NCBI GenBank assembly: GCA_021292165.1
Contig: CM037879.1
Coordinates: 18,313,525 to 18,377,524, forward strand
Source of the DNA: Shinisaurus crocodilurus
Lineage: Eukaryota > Chordata > Lepidosauria > Squamata > Shinisauridae
Length of the DNA: 64,000 bases
Direction of reading: 5' to 3'
Shown: positions 51,573 to 63,155 of the stretch, in pieces
Position numbering within the stretch: the stretch's first letter is position 1
How the letters are laid out: each line of letters opens with the position of its first letter
Position numbers and translations under genes: made by a program
The notes under the pieces: generated by a model
Databases searched by the model: none
Told to the model about the DNA's origin: nothing
Seen by the model: the letters and a program-made list of their open reading frames with translations, nothing else

Positions 51573-52195
51573 ATGAAGGCTGCCTCATAAGGCGTTGCCT
51601 TTCTCAGGAAGGTTTTAGCCCCTGCAGGCTTGTCTTCTAGATGCTGCGTGTGGACACTTTCCAGCTCAAGCGAAGCCCCTCTAAGTCCCACTGATTCGAA
51701 GGAAGGCGGAGGTGTCAAGCACGCCTTAACCGAGCGATACGATGCACGTCTGATCAGCGGTGAGCCTACTACAGGGCTTACTCCAGGTATCGGATCAGGA
51801 GCCCTTAATCTCCCTTTTCAAACCAGCGGCGGGACTTCAAGGGGCTTCGCTAGGGATGAATCGTGGCCAGTGTTTCCAAGAGCTGCCGCCCTCCAGTAGC
51901 CTGAGCGGCTGGAGCGGAATTGTCCCCACTCTTGTCTGAGAGGACTGGATCGCCGTTTTCGGGCTCGCCAGCAAGACGGGGGTGAGGGGGGGGGCGGGTA
52001 TGGGATGGGAGTTGGGGGCGCACCTTAACAGCTTCCCCACAAGAAAAGTGTCCGTGGAGGTCGGGGTGGGTGAGCGACGGAGCCGCCTCCCAGAATGCCC
52101 GCCTGATGTCGCCCCTCTCACGCCTCCCTCAGATCCCTCCCCCCCAACCCCATTTCTCCACCCTGGGGGGGGGGGAGCGGAAGCCTTTGTTTTAG
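51573..52195. other. GC-rich stretch, no gene recognised
   Basis: High CpG content at 51850-52130 with G and C runs. The overlapping open frames on both strands are compositional. It may be a small CpG island. Confidence 0.4.
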
Positions 52196-52258
52196 CCCAG
52201 CCTTCCCCAATCTGGTGCCCTCTAGATGTGTTGGAATACAACTCACATCATCCCCACG
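52196..52258. mobile_element. Foldback MITE left arm
   Basis: 'cagccttccccaatctggtg' and 'ggaatacaactcacatcatc'. The right arm is missing. Confidence 0.65.
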
Positions 52259-52887
52259 CAGCTTCCGGCTTAGCCCCTTCGTCCTCGTTTCCCCACTGCA
52301 GCTAAATCTGAATACGTGTTACTGAAATGATCATATGCTCTATCGATAACCCCGTTTTCCTCCCCTGCTCTAATTTGTGAGCTCAGCGGGGCAGAGGAGT
52401 GTAGAAAGGACGTCTAGGGAGCGTTTCCGTATTGGTTAACTGTCTTTGCAGCAACGCTTCCGCGGCGGCAGGCTCTTTAGTCAAGGACCCCGCCTTTCCC
52501 TACCTCCCCGGCTCTAAACACTATCAGTTGAAAGTACAGGGCACTTTAGGATCGCTGTCCTGGTCTATTAAAAAGCACTCAATTGGATGCTGCCTTTTCT
52601 AGTTATCGATTTCTGATATTTAGTCCTGTGTGATACCAAAAATAATATAAGTTCCTCCGTGTACAAAATTGACACCGCTATATTTCCGAAATTCAGTTTT
52701 ACATTTTCTTAAATAACGACCTGTAAGGATATGTCATGCACGCGCGATCTATATAGATCTATTTGTCGGTGCAGGCAGAAGCAATATATTGTGTAGGTGC
52801 ACATAACATATAAACTTGTGCAAATATTTGTAAATATGAGCATAAGCACGCCCAGTATATGTATATCTTTCTGTAGATGGCAGACCA
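52259..52887. other. Unique stretch, no gene recognised
   Basis: No repeat family seen. Possible regulatory DNA, but nothing specific can be shown. Confidence 0.35.
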
Positions 52888-52978
52888 TAGCTCCGATCCT
52901 AAACATACTTACCTAGAAGTAAGCCCCACTGAACTCAGTGGGACTTACTTCTGAGTAGACATACGTACGATTGCGTTG
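52888..52978. repeat. Short palindromic MITE ('aagtaagtccc' family)
   Basis: 'atcctaaacatacttaccta', 'gaagtaagccccactgaact' and 'gggacttacttctgagtaga' form a nearly perfect palindrome. Confidence 0.8.
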
Positions 52979-53875
52979 TTACTTGAGATTAACTTCAGTT
53001 GAACTCACTCCACTGAGTTCAACTGGATCGAGTGGAAAATCTCTTTAGGTATCCGTCTATATTTTGTATAAACCAACGCAGCAAATACAATAATTATAGA
53101 AGAGACTACTCAACTATTTGTGAAGGTAGCCAAACGGATGCCAGTGTTAACCTATATTCTCAGAAGTACATCGAAGAAGATAAGATTATAAAGTTTTTTT
53201 CTTGGATCAGTACTGTTGCAATTTCCTGAGAGCAACAAACCTGAGCACTTCTTAAAGTTTTTTTTTTAAAGCACATCCTAAAAAAATCTTCCCCCATCGA
53301 AATAAATGTGCTTAGGTACACTGTCTGGATGTGCCCAATTTATGTACAGACTTTTCCAGTCCGCAGTTTATTTATTCCAGAGTAGTCCCATTAAACTCAA
53401 CAGAACTGCTTTCACTCTGCCTACCTTCCAGTCAGATAGCATATGATCACCGAGATCCTAAGCATATTGCGTGAAATTTGAGGTCCTTTGAAAGCCGGGG
53501 GCGGGGGGCGGGCGAAGTGTGTCTCTCTCTGTGTGCGCCTGTTCTAAACATACAATGCCAAAGTTGGGTCCCATTTATTTCACTGCCACTTTCAATCCGA
53601 TCTTATTTACTAAGAAGTAACTGGTAAGTAAGGGACACACGATCCTGCTGAAGTGAAGCCCTTTCAAGTCATATTAGCTTCACAACGAGAGAGTTAAGGG
53701 TGCGCTTAAAGTTTACCCATGGAAAGTATGGGACACTGAAAAGGGTTTCTTTTTGGCTGGGTTCGTGCCTTGTGGTGCTAATCATAGGATTATACCGGGC
53801 TTTTTTACTCTCTGGTAGTAAGGGTGATGTGATTAGGATCCAGAGCTGCCCGTTTTGGTACTGCATGCCGAAGCA
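52979..53875. other. AT-rich stretch with weak MITE scraps
   Basis: Fragments around 53380-53410 and 53583-53640 resemble the same family. A G-rich run lies at 53497-53515. No gene. Confidence 0.4.
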
Positions 53876-54105
53876 CGTTTACTCAAAAGTCAGCCCTCAA
53901 CAGTAAGTCAAACGGGACTTACTCGTCAAGTAAGGGAGCTTAGAATTTCAGCCTTAAGGCTGCAGTCCTAAGCAACCTGACCAGAGAGTAAGTCCTACTC
54001 AGCTCAGTAGGTTGCTGTATCCAATGTTAGTTCTACTTAGAGTAGCCCCATTTAAATGAATGGGTCTTCCGTTAAACTAACATGGGATACAACAACCCAT
54101 TGGAT
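53876..54105. repeat. Run of three palindromic MITE copies
   Basis: 53876-53960 ('acgggacttactcgtcaagt'), 53962-54010 ('gcagtcctaagcaacctgac') and 54012-54105 ('tgctgtatccaatgttagtt' with 'taacatgggatacaacaacc'). Confidence 0.7.
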
Positions 54106-55014
54106 GCAGCCCAGTAGGTATCAGAATTTGCTATCTGGGTACAGTTCATCCGTCTCCAAGATCAATCTCAGAACAAGGATGCTCATTGTGTAAAGCGGAA
54201 CTGGGCTCTGTCCGCACATGGATACAAGATGCGGGTAGTGAATCTGGCTTGAGTCTTCCGGTGTGGGGTGGGGAGAAGAATAGCCTTGCGGGAGGGGGAG
54301 CAGCCAATTTGGGGTTCTCTGTGTAATCCTTTAATTTAAAAATAAAATAAAATACAGATCGCTTCGGAGAGATTCACCTTGCCCAACTCTGGCTTGCATC
54401 TGGGGTCTTGCGGACGGGAGAGAAAGTGGATCATTGGGGGGGGGGGAGAGAAGAGGGGCAAAGTCTTATGAATTTCCGGAGACGTTGGAACCACAAAGGG
54501 GTGGGGGATTTGCCCTGAAAGACTGTGGCGTTGTTGTTGTGTTTTTCCATTCAGTCCTACCCAGTCAAGCGGCCTGGCCAAATCACACGTGCTGAGCGCA
54601 ACTTTTCCCCCTTCTTCTCCCTCCCCCCACCGGCCTCGATTTTCTCTCTTTTTCTTTTTTTTTTTCTTTTGGTTTGGTTTGGTTTTGTTTTGTTCCCCCA
54701 GCTTTGTCCTCTTCCGCTGATTGAGCCCCTCATATTAAGCTGCTCCACACAACTCCTTTCTCGGCAACTGCTCAGAAGTCAAGAGTATTCCTCGCTCGCC
54801 TGGCCTTTCATGCCCTTCCGTTTGTTAGTCCGCTGTGACACTTGCCTTATAAAGCGGAGCGCCGAAAGCAGGCGAACATTCGCCTCGCCAAAACTGCTCA
54901 ATCCTCTAATCGCGCTATATATATATATAGTTTTAAAAAGAAAGAAAGAAAGAAACAGATTTGAAACTTAGCAAATAAAGAAAGCTACAGTTGCTGTCCC
55001 TCAGGGATACACAA
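54106..55014. other. Unique stretch with a pyrimidine-rich run
   Basis: 54640-54700 is T-rich with 'ggtttggtttggttttgttt'; TATATA and AAAG repeats occur near 54918-54955. The plus frame 54525-54971 is low-complexity in its middle and not called a gene. Confidence 0.35.
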
Positions 55015-55040
55015 GTGTGTGTGTGTGTGTGTGTGTGTGT
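55015..55040 (+). repeat. (GT)n microsatellite
   Basis: 13 GT units. Confidence 0.97.
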
Positions 55041-56335
55041 AATTCCTCATTTTTTTCTGATTTCATAGATACTAATTTATAATGAAATCAGAGCCTCTTG
55101 TCTATACTTATCTAGATCTGTATCTTGGAATAAGCTTTTTAAAATTATTATTTCTTCCTTTCTCAATTTGGAATCCAAAGGAAACTGCACCTCACTTCCT
55201 GCCTAAGCCCTGGCTATCGACTCAAAACAGGAACTGCAGGTTGGCCGCCTTGATCACACCTTCTGTTGCATCTGTTCAGCGATTCACGTCTCTTATGTAC
55301 GTTTTGTTTCTTTGACTATTTTTAGAAATATGAAGCAAAATCGTTGTTGCCTAGAATGCCCCCCCCCCGCATCTCCTTGGGTTTAATTCTTTCTTCCTTT
55401 TAAATTCCAGATTATCTCCATACTTTCTCCCTTTTGCTTGTTGGAGATGATATATACAACGATTTTTTTTTAAAAAAAATGTATATGTACACAGAAAATA
55501 AAAGGGATTCTTGAATACAGAAATGAAGTTTTACAGAAACACAACTCTGTGTGAAGGCAGGCGTGATGATTTAGGAGATTTTTGCTGCGATACGATGTAC
55601 GCAATAGTACTATATAGGCTTATGCATGCCATGTTTGTTTGTTTCCTATGCAATAACTGATGTGAGTTGGTGTGTAATTGTTACCACCCTCACTGGATCT
55701 ACAAGCAGTCAAAAGACTCCTCAGTCCTCAGCACATTTCTTGGAAACAAATCTCACAAAAATAAAAAATCGATGTTGTCTTAAAACGGTATAAATCCTGC
55801 TATTTCTGTTGAACAGTAGTATTTTTAGAGTGTGCATGGTGTATAAAGACACACATATCAATCATACTATATATCTTACACACACACACTGCTATGGAAG
55901 CTTGATTAGTCCAGCATCTTTAATGAATGATTATTTTCCTGCAACAGCCCAAGATCATCTCATTTCTGTTCTGGGAATTTTGGCAAGTATTTTAGTCTTG
56001 AGTCTTACAGAAGTTTCCCAGGAATCTAGGACCGAGCTCAATCCTCTAAACTGGGGGTCGAGTTAATGGCAATTTACATGATAAAGAAGAAGACTCCCCA
56101 ACTGCTACACCTGGGCCATCTTTAGGGAGAATTTGACACTTGTTAGGGGGAAATAATAATAAAGGATAGATAGAGTCAGCACAGCTCGATTGTCTTCTCC
56201 TTCTCACCAAATCATGGGACATGGTAGGAAGGATGAGATTTTGCAGAATCCTGGAAACAGCATGGACAGGATCCAGCCGCAGTTAATCACGATTCATCCC
56301 CACTGACTTCAATGAGAGAATTAGGCCAACCATTG
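55041..56335. other. Unique AT-rich stretch, no gene recognised
   Basis: About 1.3 kb nearly free of recognisable repeats, apart from C, T and A runs at 55360 and 55462. Candidate for non-coding conservation testing. Confidence 0.4.
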
Positions 56336-56577
56336 TTTTGTTTATTATATTTATATCCCACCTTTTTTCCTGCAAGGAACCCAAGGCAGCTTACATAATC
56401 CTCCTCCTCCTCCTCTCCATTTTATCCTTACAACAACCCTGTGAGGTAGGCTAGGCTGAGAGTAAGTGACTGGCCCAAGTCACCCAGTGAGCTTCATGGC
56501 CGTGTGGGGACTAGAACCCGGGTCTCCCGGGTCCCAGTCCAGCACTCTAACCACTACGCCACATCCAGCTCGCTGGA
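56336..56577 (-). mobile_element. tRNA-derived SINE (squamate type)
   Basis: 'cccaccttttttcctgcaag', 'taagtgactggcccaagtca', 'agaacccgggtctcccgggt' and 'accactacgccacatcc' in order on minus. Full length. Confidence 0.88.
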
Positions 56578-56885
56578 ATCAGTGGTGGTTAGAAGTGCTT
56601 TACTTTGGCTGAGTCCTGTCTCCTGTGGTTGTAACTAATCTTTCAAAATCATGTAAATGTTTAAAGATTGTTTTAAAAGATTCCTGGGGACACTGGTTTA
56701 TATGGAGAGGGAAAGGCCATTTTTGTTTTTGCACGTCCTGGGTGATGGAGCGTTGGCTGGCAGGAGAGGCTGATCGCAGAAAAGCCACAACTCACTTCAG
56801 CCGGTGGAATTTGGTTCCAGCGTTCTCATTTCAAATGGTTTGCTGCTGGAGTTGTGAAAGAGAGGTTGACATAACAACTGTGGCA
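56578..56885. other. Intergenic, no gene recognised
   Basis: A plus frame 56625-56921 (98 codons) without a known domain runs into a MITE. Confidence 0.35.
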
Positions 56886-56972
56886 TGCAGTGCAATCCAA
56901 TGCATGTTTACTCAGAAGTAATTCCCAGTGTTCAATGGGGCTTACTCCCTGGTAAGTGGGTATCGGATTACT
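56886..56972. repeat. Short palindromic MITE ('aagtaagtccc' family)
   Basis: 'agtgcaatccaatgcatgtt', 'gaagtaattcccagtgttca' and 'gggcttactccctggtaagt'. Confidence 0.75.
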
Positions 56973-57138
56973 AGAATATATTTCCATTTAGGTCCCCCCC
57001 CCCCTTTCCTAACACGGTTCATTAAAGAAAAGTCTTTTTATAGGGATGGAGTAGGGAAAGGCGACTGTCGGTCACATTATTCGGGTATCCTGAGAGCTGT
57101 TCACACGTTTTAGGGGGTCTGTCTTGGATGGTGGTGAT

Positions 57139-57141
<3 letters not shown>

Positions 57142-57183
<42 letters not shown>
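57142..57183 (+). repeat. (AG)n microsatellite
   Basis: About 21 AG units. Confidence 0.97.
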
Positions 57184-57185
<2 letters not shown>

Positions 57186-57771
57186 CTCACCACTTACTGT
57201 TCTAGAGCAATTCGATTGCCTTTTATAGGCAATAAAGATTTCACACAAGCTCCTTATCCCGAAGCAGTGACGTCTGTGCAACGAAGACACCCAAAGGCTC
57301 CGGAGTAAGGATCTTTATGGGTAGGAGACACTGAGTAAGATCCTTAACAACGCCATCCCATGCACGTTTAAGGGATTTACTCCCGCTAAAATCAATGTGA
57401 CTTGCTTCCCAGCAGGGGATCGCACTACACAGGTTTTGGCCTTAGGGCAACCTTTATAAGAAAAAACACTTATTAAAATCATCCCTTCCCATCTTGTCTA
57501 AGGTCTTCCCGCTTTCTGCTAAGGTGCCTGATTCAAAAGCATCCCATTTTAACTGGGCTGTGGATTGCCCTTTCTGCCTCTCTCGGTCTCCTCCTAGTAT
57601 AGCTGATGGGCAGAAACTCAGAACTCTGCTGCTAAAGATCCACTCTTGGCGTTTCCAGACAGGAAAACTTTGAGGTTGAACTTTCTCTCCATTTCTAACG
57701 GTCTGGCCGGTTCGTTCTTCCAGCAGGATCTTAAGGAGGTTCCCTTAACTGGAAACAGATTGCTCAAAGTA
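57184..57771. other. Unique stretch with MITE scrap
   Basis: 57345-57432 is a degraded palindromic MITE ('gggatttactcccgctaaaa'). No gene. Confidence 0.4.
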
Positions 57772-57842
57772 GTCTTTCCCCCGCCCAACGGGTGCTGGGG
57801 ATGATGGGTGTCCTAGTCCAACACTTAGTTGGGGAAGGCTGG
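57772..57842. mobile_element. Degraded foldback MITE
   Basis: 'gggtgctggggatgatgggt' and 'ttagttggggaaggctggct' remain of the right half. Confidence 0.5.
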
Positions 57843-59185
57843 CTTGGAGAGGCCAAGCCACGCAGTGGGCACGACACGGACAACTACTGCCAAGGCTCTA
57901 GTCTCGGGTGAATTGGCAGAGCCTGGTGAAGCGAGGAGAAAAAGCTAGGGATGGAGAACCAGGTGAATAAGTTTAGGGATCTCTGATTCCCCCCCACGTC
58001 TGACTCTGCCCTAATCCCACTCACCATTATTGCTCGCTGGCGAAAAAATAAAAATTAAAAAAATGCAGCTGGTACCTTTAGCGAGGTACGTGTGAATGCA
58101 GCCCACATTTGCCTGAGAGCCTGAACTTCCTTTGGGGGGGGGGGGATAGAGCATTCCCTCTCCTGAACGCACGATGTCATGGACAAAGGCTCTTTGCCTC
58201 TCTCTTTCTCTCTCTCTGCCTGTCTAGGCGCAGCTTTCGACCTGCGTGAGCCGCAGTTCAGCCTCGGCACCGCGGCTTTTTCCCGGGCATGAAACGTGGC
58301 TATATGGAAATCAATATATAGATAGTGCAGACTAGGGCGGATAATGGACGAAGATCGGTGAATGTAATAATCCGCATTTAGTGCTGGGTATTGTTTAGAT
58401 CGACCCCCCCCCCCCCATCGCCACTTGCTGCTTCTTTGACCTTTATAGTACGTGCTTTGTTTGTTTGTTTGTTTGTGCTTTGGCCATCCTAGGGCCACCA
58501 ATCTACCAAAATACGAGCCCTCCCCTCCCGCCCCAACTGGACGTCCTTAAGGCGAAGAAGCTAATGCCTTGCGTTTTAATTGGAGCTGTCCCCTTCTAGT
58601 TGCTCGGAACTCTCCGTCTTTTGTTGCTTTTGGGGAGGTGTGTGTGTATTAGAGGAAGAAGCGGAGGGGGGGGGAAGCCAAGGGGGAGGAGGAAATCAGG
58701 CTAATCAAACCTTTTGTCATGGCCAAATTCTCCCTCGGGGTCTTTCCAAACATTTGTTTGAATAATTTACCTCCAGAATAGAGAGAGAAAGAGAGAGAAA
58801 TACTAATTGATTTTAAAGTGCCGGCCCAGAGGGAGGGGAAGCGGGGGAAATCAGGAGGCGAACAGCAAAAAAAATGGAACCTTGACAGCAGCGGAACCTC
58901 CGCGGCTCTGTCGTCGTGTAAAAAAGAAAAGAAAAGAAAACCCGTCGCGAAGGGCCCTCGGAGAAAGCGGAAAAGAGAAAGAGAAAAAGCGCCGCAGAGA
59001 CTTGAAGCGCCGCCGCAAAGTTCCCTAATGGAATGCTGGAGCCCCCGGATTTAAAGGGGCCACGTCCCCTTTCTTTCTCCTGACATGGAGAGGCCATTTC
59101 GACCTCTCCCGCCCCTCTTCAGAAACGCACTGGTCCCAATCCGGCTCCAGTTAGCCGCGAGGAGTGACCCAGGCGGCTCCAGCCC
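57843..59185. other. CpG-containing unique DNA, possible regulatory region
   Basis: Repeat-poor and richer in CpG than the left half of the window. 58285-58400 ('ggctatatggaaatcaatat', 'ggataatggacgaagatcgg', 'tgtaataatccgcatttagt') looks complex and non-repetitive. TTTG repeats at 58457-58475. No protein domain in any frame. Confidence 0.4.
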
Positions 59186-59240
59186 TACGCGCACGCTTAC
59201 TTGGGAGTCATTCCCGTTTGAAACGTAGGGCTTGACTTCT
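59186..59240. repeat. Palindromic MITE remnant
   Basis: 'cttacttgggagtcattccc' with flanking degraded ends. Confidence 0.45.
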
Positions 59241-59387
59241 GCCTTGATTAGTTCGAGAGGCGATATGGCTTCGCTGGGCCAGAAGCGTCCTTATACCTGC
59301 CAAGCCACCCCCCTCCCCCCTGCGCGCGTTTCTGATTCAACACGGATGAGCTTGCACTGCCATTCCCATTGAAAAGGCCAGGGCAGT

Positions 59388-59548
59388 GGTTGTGGTGGCT
59401 AGTTGGCTAGGGAGATGAGGGCTCAAATCCCTGCCCGGCCAGGGCGCTCACCTTGGGCCAGGCGCTCTCTCGAAGCCCACTGCACAGGGTTGTTGTACGA
59501 AGCTGATGTACGTCTCCCTGACCTCTTTTTGGAAGGGTGGGTTCAAAA
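59388..59548 (+). mobile_element. tRNA-derived SINE, strongly diverged
   Basis: 'gagggctcaaatccctgccc', 'caccttgggccaggcgctct' and 'cacagggttgttgta' follow the family order. Confidence 0.5.
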
Positions 59549-59549
59549 C

Positions 59550-59706
59550 GTAATGCTCATGGTGGTACTACTAATACTAAATTGTGACTAATTCGCAGTG
59601 ATGGTGGTGGTGATACTAATACTAATACGAAATTGCCACTAAGTCGTAATGATGACGGTGATACTAATATTCATAGCAGTACTGAGACTAAATTGCAACT
59701 ACTTCA
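59550..59706 (+). repeat. Degenerate tandem array, unit about 50 bp
   Basis: Three units, each with 'gatactaatac'- or 'gagactaaattg'-like strings: 'actactaatactaaattgtg', 'gatactaatactaatacgaa' and 'gtactgagactaaattgcaa'. Confidence 0.6.
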
Positions 59707-59731
59707 TTCCGTGGGTTTTTCAAAAGTGATG

Positions 59732-59818
59732 TAAGACTGCAGTCCTAAGCAATAGGGAGTAAGCCTCCATCTGACACAGTGGGACTTACTTGTGAGTAAA
59801 CATGCCTAGGTTTGCCCT
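59732..59818. repeat. Short palindromic MITE ('aagtaagtccc' family)
   Basis: 'gactgcagtcctaagcaata', 'gggacttacttgtgagtaaa' and 'catgcctaggtttgc'. Confidence 0.65.
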
Positions 59819-60829
59819 GGCAAGCCACCGCTTACTTTAGCTGGATCGGAGCCACCGAGTGACTTGTGAGCTGCAGAAGGGTCTCTGCAGAAGGGGAAGA
59901 ACTCAGGAGCCGTTGGTGAGATGGGGCTGGAAGCAGAGAGGGTGGCTGCAGAGAGCGGCAGCTTCTCCGTCTACTCCAGCTCGCCATTCAGGGCCGGGTT
60001 TTGATGCGATTCATTAGAAGTAACGAGTTGACATAAGGTAAATCGCCATTGAGCGGGCCTTTCTTCGACTGTATGGCGAAGCTTCATTAACAATGTCTAA
60101 CAAGGCGTGCAATCGCTCTGATTGGGCAGCTTTCTTCCAACGGCGGGGCCTTTAGCAGGATACCCCCCTAATGAGGGTCACTACCAGAGACTGATAAGAT
60201 ATTCATCCCGCCCCCCTTCGCACCAGGAATTTGGGAATGAAAAGAGAAAAGTTGATGGAAAACGTATACTTGTTTGGGTACGTTTTTGTTTTAATTCGGA
60301 GAAAGTGAGCCCCCCCCCCCGTGAAATCGGGCCTTAGCAATGTCTGTATTTTGCCTAACCTAACTTTGGTTCTTCCCTGTCTACTAGCACCCCTCTCTTG
60401 ACAGGCCTACGGACGGTGTTCGGACAAAAACCAACCAAACCACGCTTCGACCGGCTGAGATCCTTCTGTGCACCTTCACTTGGGTGCTCCCACACAACAC
60501 AGGGGAACCTACTTCTGGTACAAACGCGCCCAGGCTGTCAGTGTTCCCTGCATTTTGGATAGAAGTCTTTAAAATCCATCCTGATGGCTAAACGACACGT
60601 CAATCAACCCATCGCGGCCTGGCCGCAGTGCTTAGGTCACCCTGAACACAGAACCGACGCGCTCCTTTCAGCAAAGAAGACCTGAAACATTTTTTGCATG
60701 CAGGTAGCCTTTGACTGCCCCCTCGCCCACCTGCGTGTGTATCTTCTACTTAATATAGCTACATTACCGTTTCTAAATTAGATTAAGAATCTCCACGGTA
60801 CCGATTGGGGCAGTCTGCTCCCGTGTTAC
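59819..60829. other. Repeat-free stretch, candidate conserved non-coding DNA
   Basis: 60030-60215 contains compact motifs: 'gccattgagcgggcctttc', 'ttaacaatg' (SOX-like), 'tctgattgggc' (inverted CCAAT), 'ccctaatgag' (TAAT core) and 'ctgataaga' (GATA). Such clustering is typical of developmental enhancers, but motif presence alone proves nothing. No coding exon recognised. Confidence 0.4.
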
Positions 60830-61520
60830 TCAGGTGTTAGCTCCGCTGTATTCCGGGGGATTTACTCGCAGGCAAGTAGATACAAGTGAAGCCTTGAAAC
60901 ACATGTTCTTCGAAGCAAGGGGTGTTTCGTTCAACAGGACTGCAATGATTCTTTAATGTTTCTGCCTGAGTTCATAGATGCGTGTATACATTCATGCACG
61001 CCTGTTTAAAAAACGCATTTAATTGCGGTCTGGACCCTGTAGAGAGACAATTTCCAAGTTTGAGGCGCCTTTCTAAACACACCTACTAGGAAATAAGTTG
61101 CCTTCGACTCAGTGGGATTTATTTCAGAGTAAACACGTTTAGGATAAGGCTGGAGGTCTCCACACCGTCTTCTGATCAAAAAGACATCCGCCGCAACCTA
61201 GTGCGAAGGTGAAGCCCGATCCTATGTATACTTACTCGGAAGTAAGTGCCATTGAGGCCAATCCACTAAAATCGCTGGGCCTTAAGCGCTCTGAACTGAG
61301 GCCATAAGGTGCGTAGCCTGCAATTTTAGCCACACCTACATGGGAGCAAGCCCCACTGAACATCACAGAACTTACTTCGGAGTAAATATAAACGTAATAT
61401 AGGGCTGTAAGGCTACAATTCTATCCATGCTGATTTTTGGAGCTCATCTGCATAGGATCAGACTCCACGACTGAGTGAAATCAGTTGGGACTTATTTCTG
61501 AGTATAACTGTAGTTAATGC
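60830..61520. repeat. Series of palindromic MITE copies
   Basis: At least five diverged copies: 60830-60892, 61070-61150 ('actaggaaataagttgcctt'), 61213-61275 ('cctatgtatacttactcgga'), 61336-61400 and 61420-61510 ('ttgggacttatttctgagta'). Confidence 0.6.
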
Positions 61521-61837
61521 GGGTTTTGGGTTGCTTGTTGATTTGAGATACAAACCCCTTGTAAGTGCTTGGCATTCAGAAATGGCAGTCTTGGGGGGTG
61601 GGAGTGTAAACCTGCAGATGAGGAAGCTCAACGTCTTGAGGCAGCAGGGTGGGCGGGGGAGATGTGGCAGAATTGGAACACCTGGTGAAAAAAACGCTTT
61701 CACCTGGAAGGAGAGTTCCAATCCACTGTCATGAATGGGTCGTCCTTGAACCCAAAAGCAGACCAAACAAAAGTAGCAGAGATGCAGCTCATTCAGTACA
61801 AGAGGAGGCGGAGGTCCAGAATACTATTACTCTACCT
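61521..61837. other. Intergenic, no gene recognised
   Basis: Unique-looking. The minus frame 61458-61766 has no known domain. Confidence 0.35.
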
Positions 61838-61947
61838 GGCGCCCTCCAGATGTGTTAGACTACAACTCCCACCATCCACATGCTGGTTGGGGATGATGGG
61901 AATTGTAGTCCACCACATCTGGAGGGCGCCAGGTTGGGGAAGGCTAT
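61838..61947. mobile_element. Foldback hAT MITE
   Basis: 'ctggcgccctccagatgtgt' and 'cacatctggagggcgccagg' are near-perfect inverted arms, ending 'ttggggaaggct'. Strong hairpin. Confidence 0.8.
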
Positions 61948-61961
61948 ACAACTGTTCTTTC

Positions 61962-61964
<3 letters not shown>

Positions 61965-61993
<29 letters not shown>
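61965..61993 (+). repeat. (AC)n microsatellite
   Basis: 14 AC units. Confidence 0.97.
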
Positions 61994-61996
<3 letters not shown>

Positions 61997-63008
61997 GTTG
62001 TCTGCCTGCAGAATCCCTTAACTATATCATTAGATTGTAAATAAAATAAATAATAATCAGTCCCCCCCCACACTCTTCAGAACCGAAACCGAAGCGTTTT
62101 CTTTTGCACTCTATATTTCCAGAAGAGAAGAAAGACTTTAAAAAATAAATTTAAAAGTTTCACCTTGAACCTTTTTGGAGGTGGCTAATCACTGACTTCT
62201 TCCCTACACACACACACACACACACACACACCCGCCATCGCCACTCCTCAAAGTCATTTGCCTTCAGTTTGTAGCCCCGCACGCATGTAGGACGCACCTT
62301 TCAGATCAAGTGGGATTGAATTTCAGCTGCCCAATCGGTCAGACTTGAGAGGACGTCCAACACATGTGTTCGTTTCAGTTGGGAAAGGCGCTGTATTTAC
62401 TTTTTAGGGGGGGGGGGAGATACTTCCTCCCCCCCCCCTCCAAAGGACTCGGCTGTACCAGGACTTAGTCACTGGTTGCCACCAAATGACTGAATAAAAA
62501 TCCCAAATTAAAAAGGACTTTCTCTTTCTCTCTCCCTGTGTGTGTGTGCGTGTGTGTGTGTGAGATGGAGTTTTCCTCCTCTTTCTTTTATTCTGATTTC
62601 TCTTTCTAATTCTGTCCTGATGTCCACAACGCTTTAAACCTCCAGAAGAAGCCCAGCGTCTTACTGAGCCAATCTGAACAGCACCACCACAAACAACATG
62701 GGTGTTTGTGTGTTCCGAATCTAACTCCGATCCGCTGACACAATCAGGATCAAAGGGGGGCGGGGGAGACTGCAGGAAACAGAGATGAACTGAAAACTAT
62801 AAAAGAAAGCAAGGAGTCTGACGGAGAGCCCCCAGTTCCTTTGCTTGACCCAAAGGCGCTTGTAGTCCCAAGACAAGGCGCAGGGGGAATGTTAACTTGC
62901 ACTTTCGGCCAAAAGATCCGCCCTTAGAGGACGAAGTCTCACTGATAAAAATGGAATTTACTTCTAGGTGGCATCCTCAAAGTTACCCAAAGAGGCAAAA
63001 GAGATCGG
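61994..63008. other. Unique stretch with dinucleotide repeats
   Basis: Contains (AC)n at 62206-62231, (TG)n at about 62538-62563 and G/C runs at 62407-62440. No gene recognised. Confidence 0.4.

Positions 63009-63061
<53 letters not shown>
63009..63061 (+). repeat. (CAT)n microsatellite
   Basis: About 17 CAT units. Its complement (ATG) equals the LINE tail motif, but no LINE sequence adjoins it. Confidence 0.97.
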
Positions 63062-63063
<2 letters not shown>

Positions 63064-63155
63064 CTAGTTTCAAACGCTTAGGACCGTAGCCTCCTATTGG
63101 GACCCTGGGCGTATTTACCTGGCAGTCAGGCCCATTGAATTCGATGGAGCTGACT
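63062..63155. repeat. Degraded palindromic MITE
   Basis: 'cttaggaccgtagcctccta' and 'gcccattgaattcgatggag'. Confidence 0.4.

Noticed and set aside
63009..63061. (CAT)n tract as a LINE tail
   Set aside because: The motif fits the GATGAT tail of the 31-kb family, but no LINE 3' sequence adjoins it.
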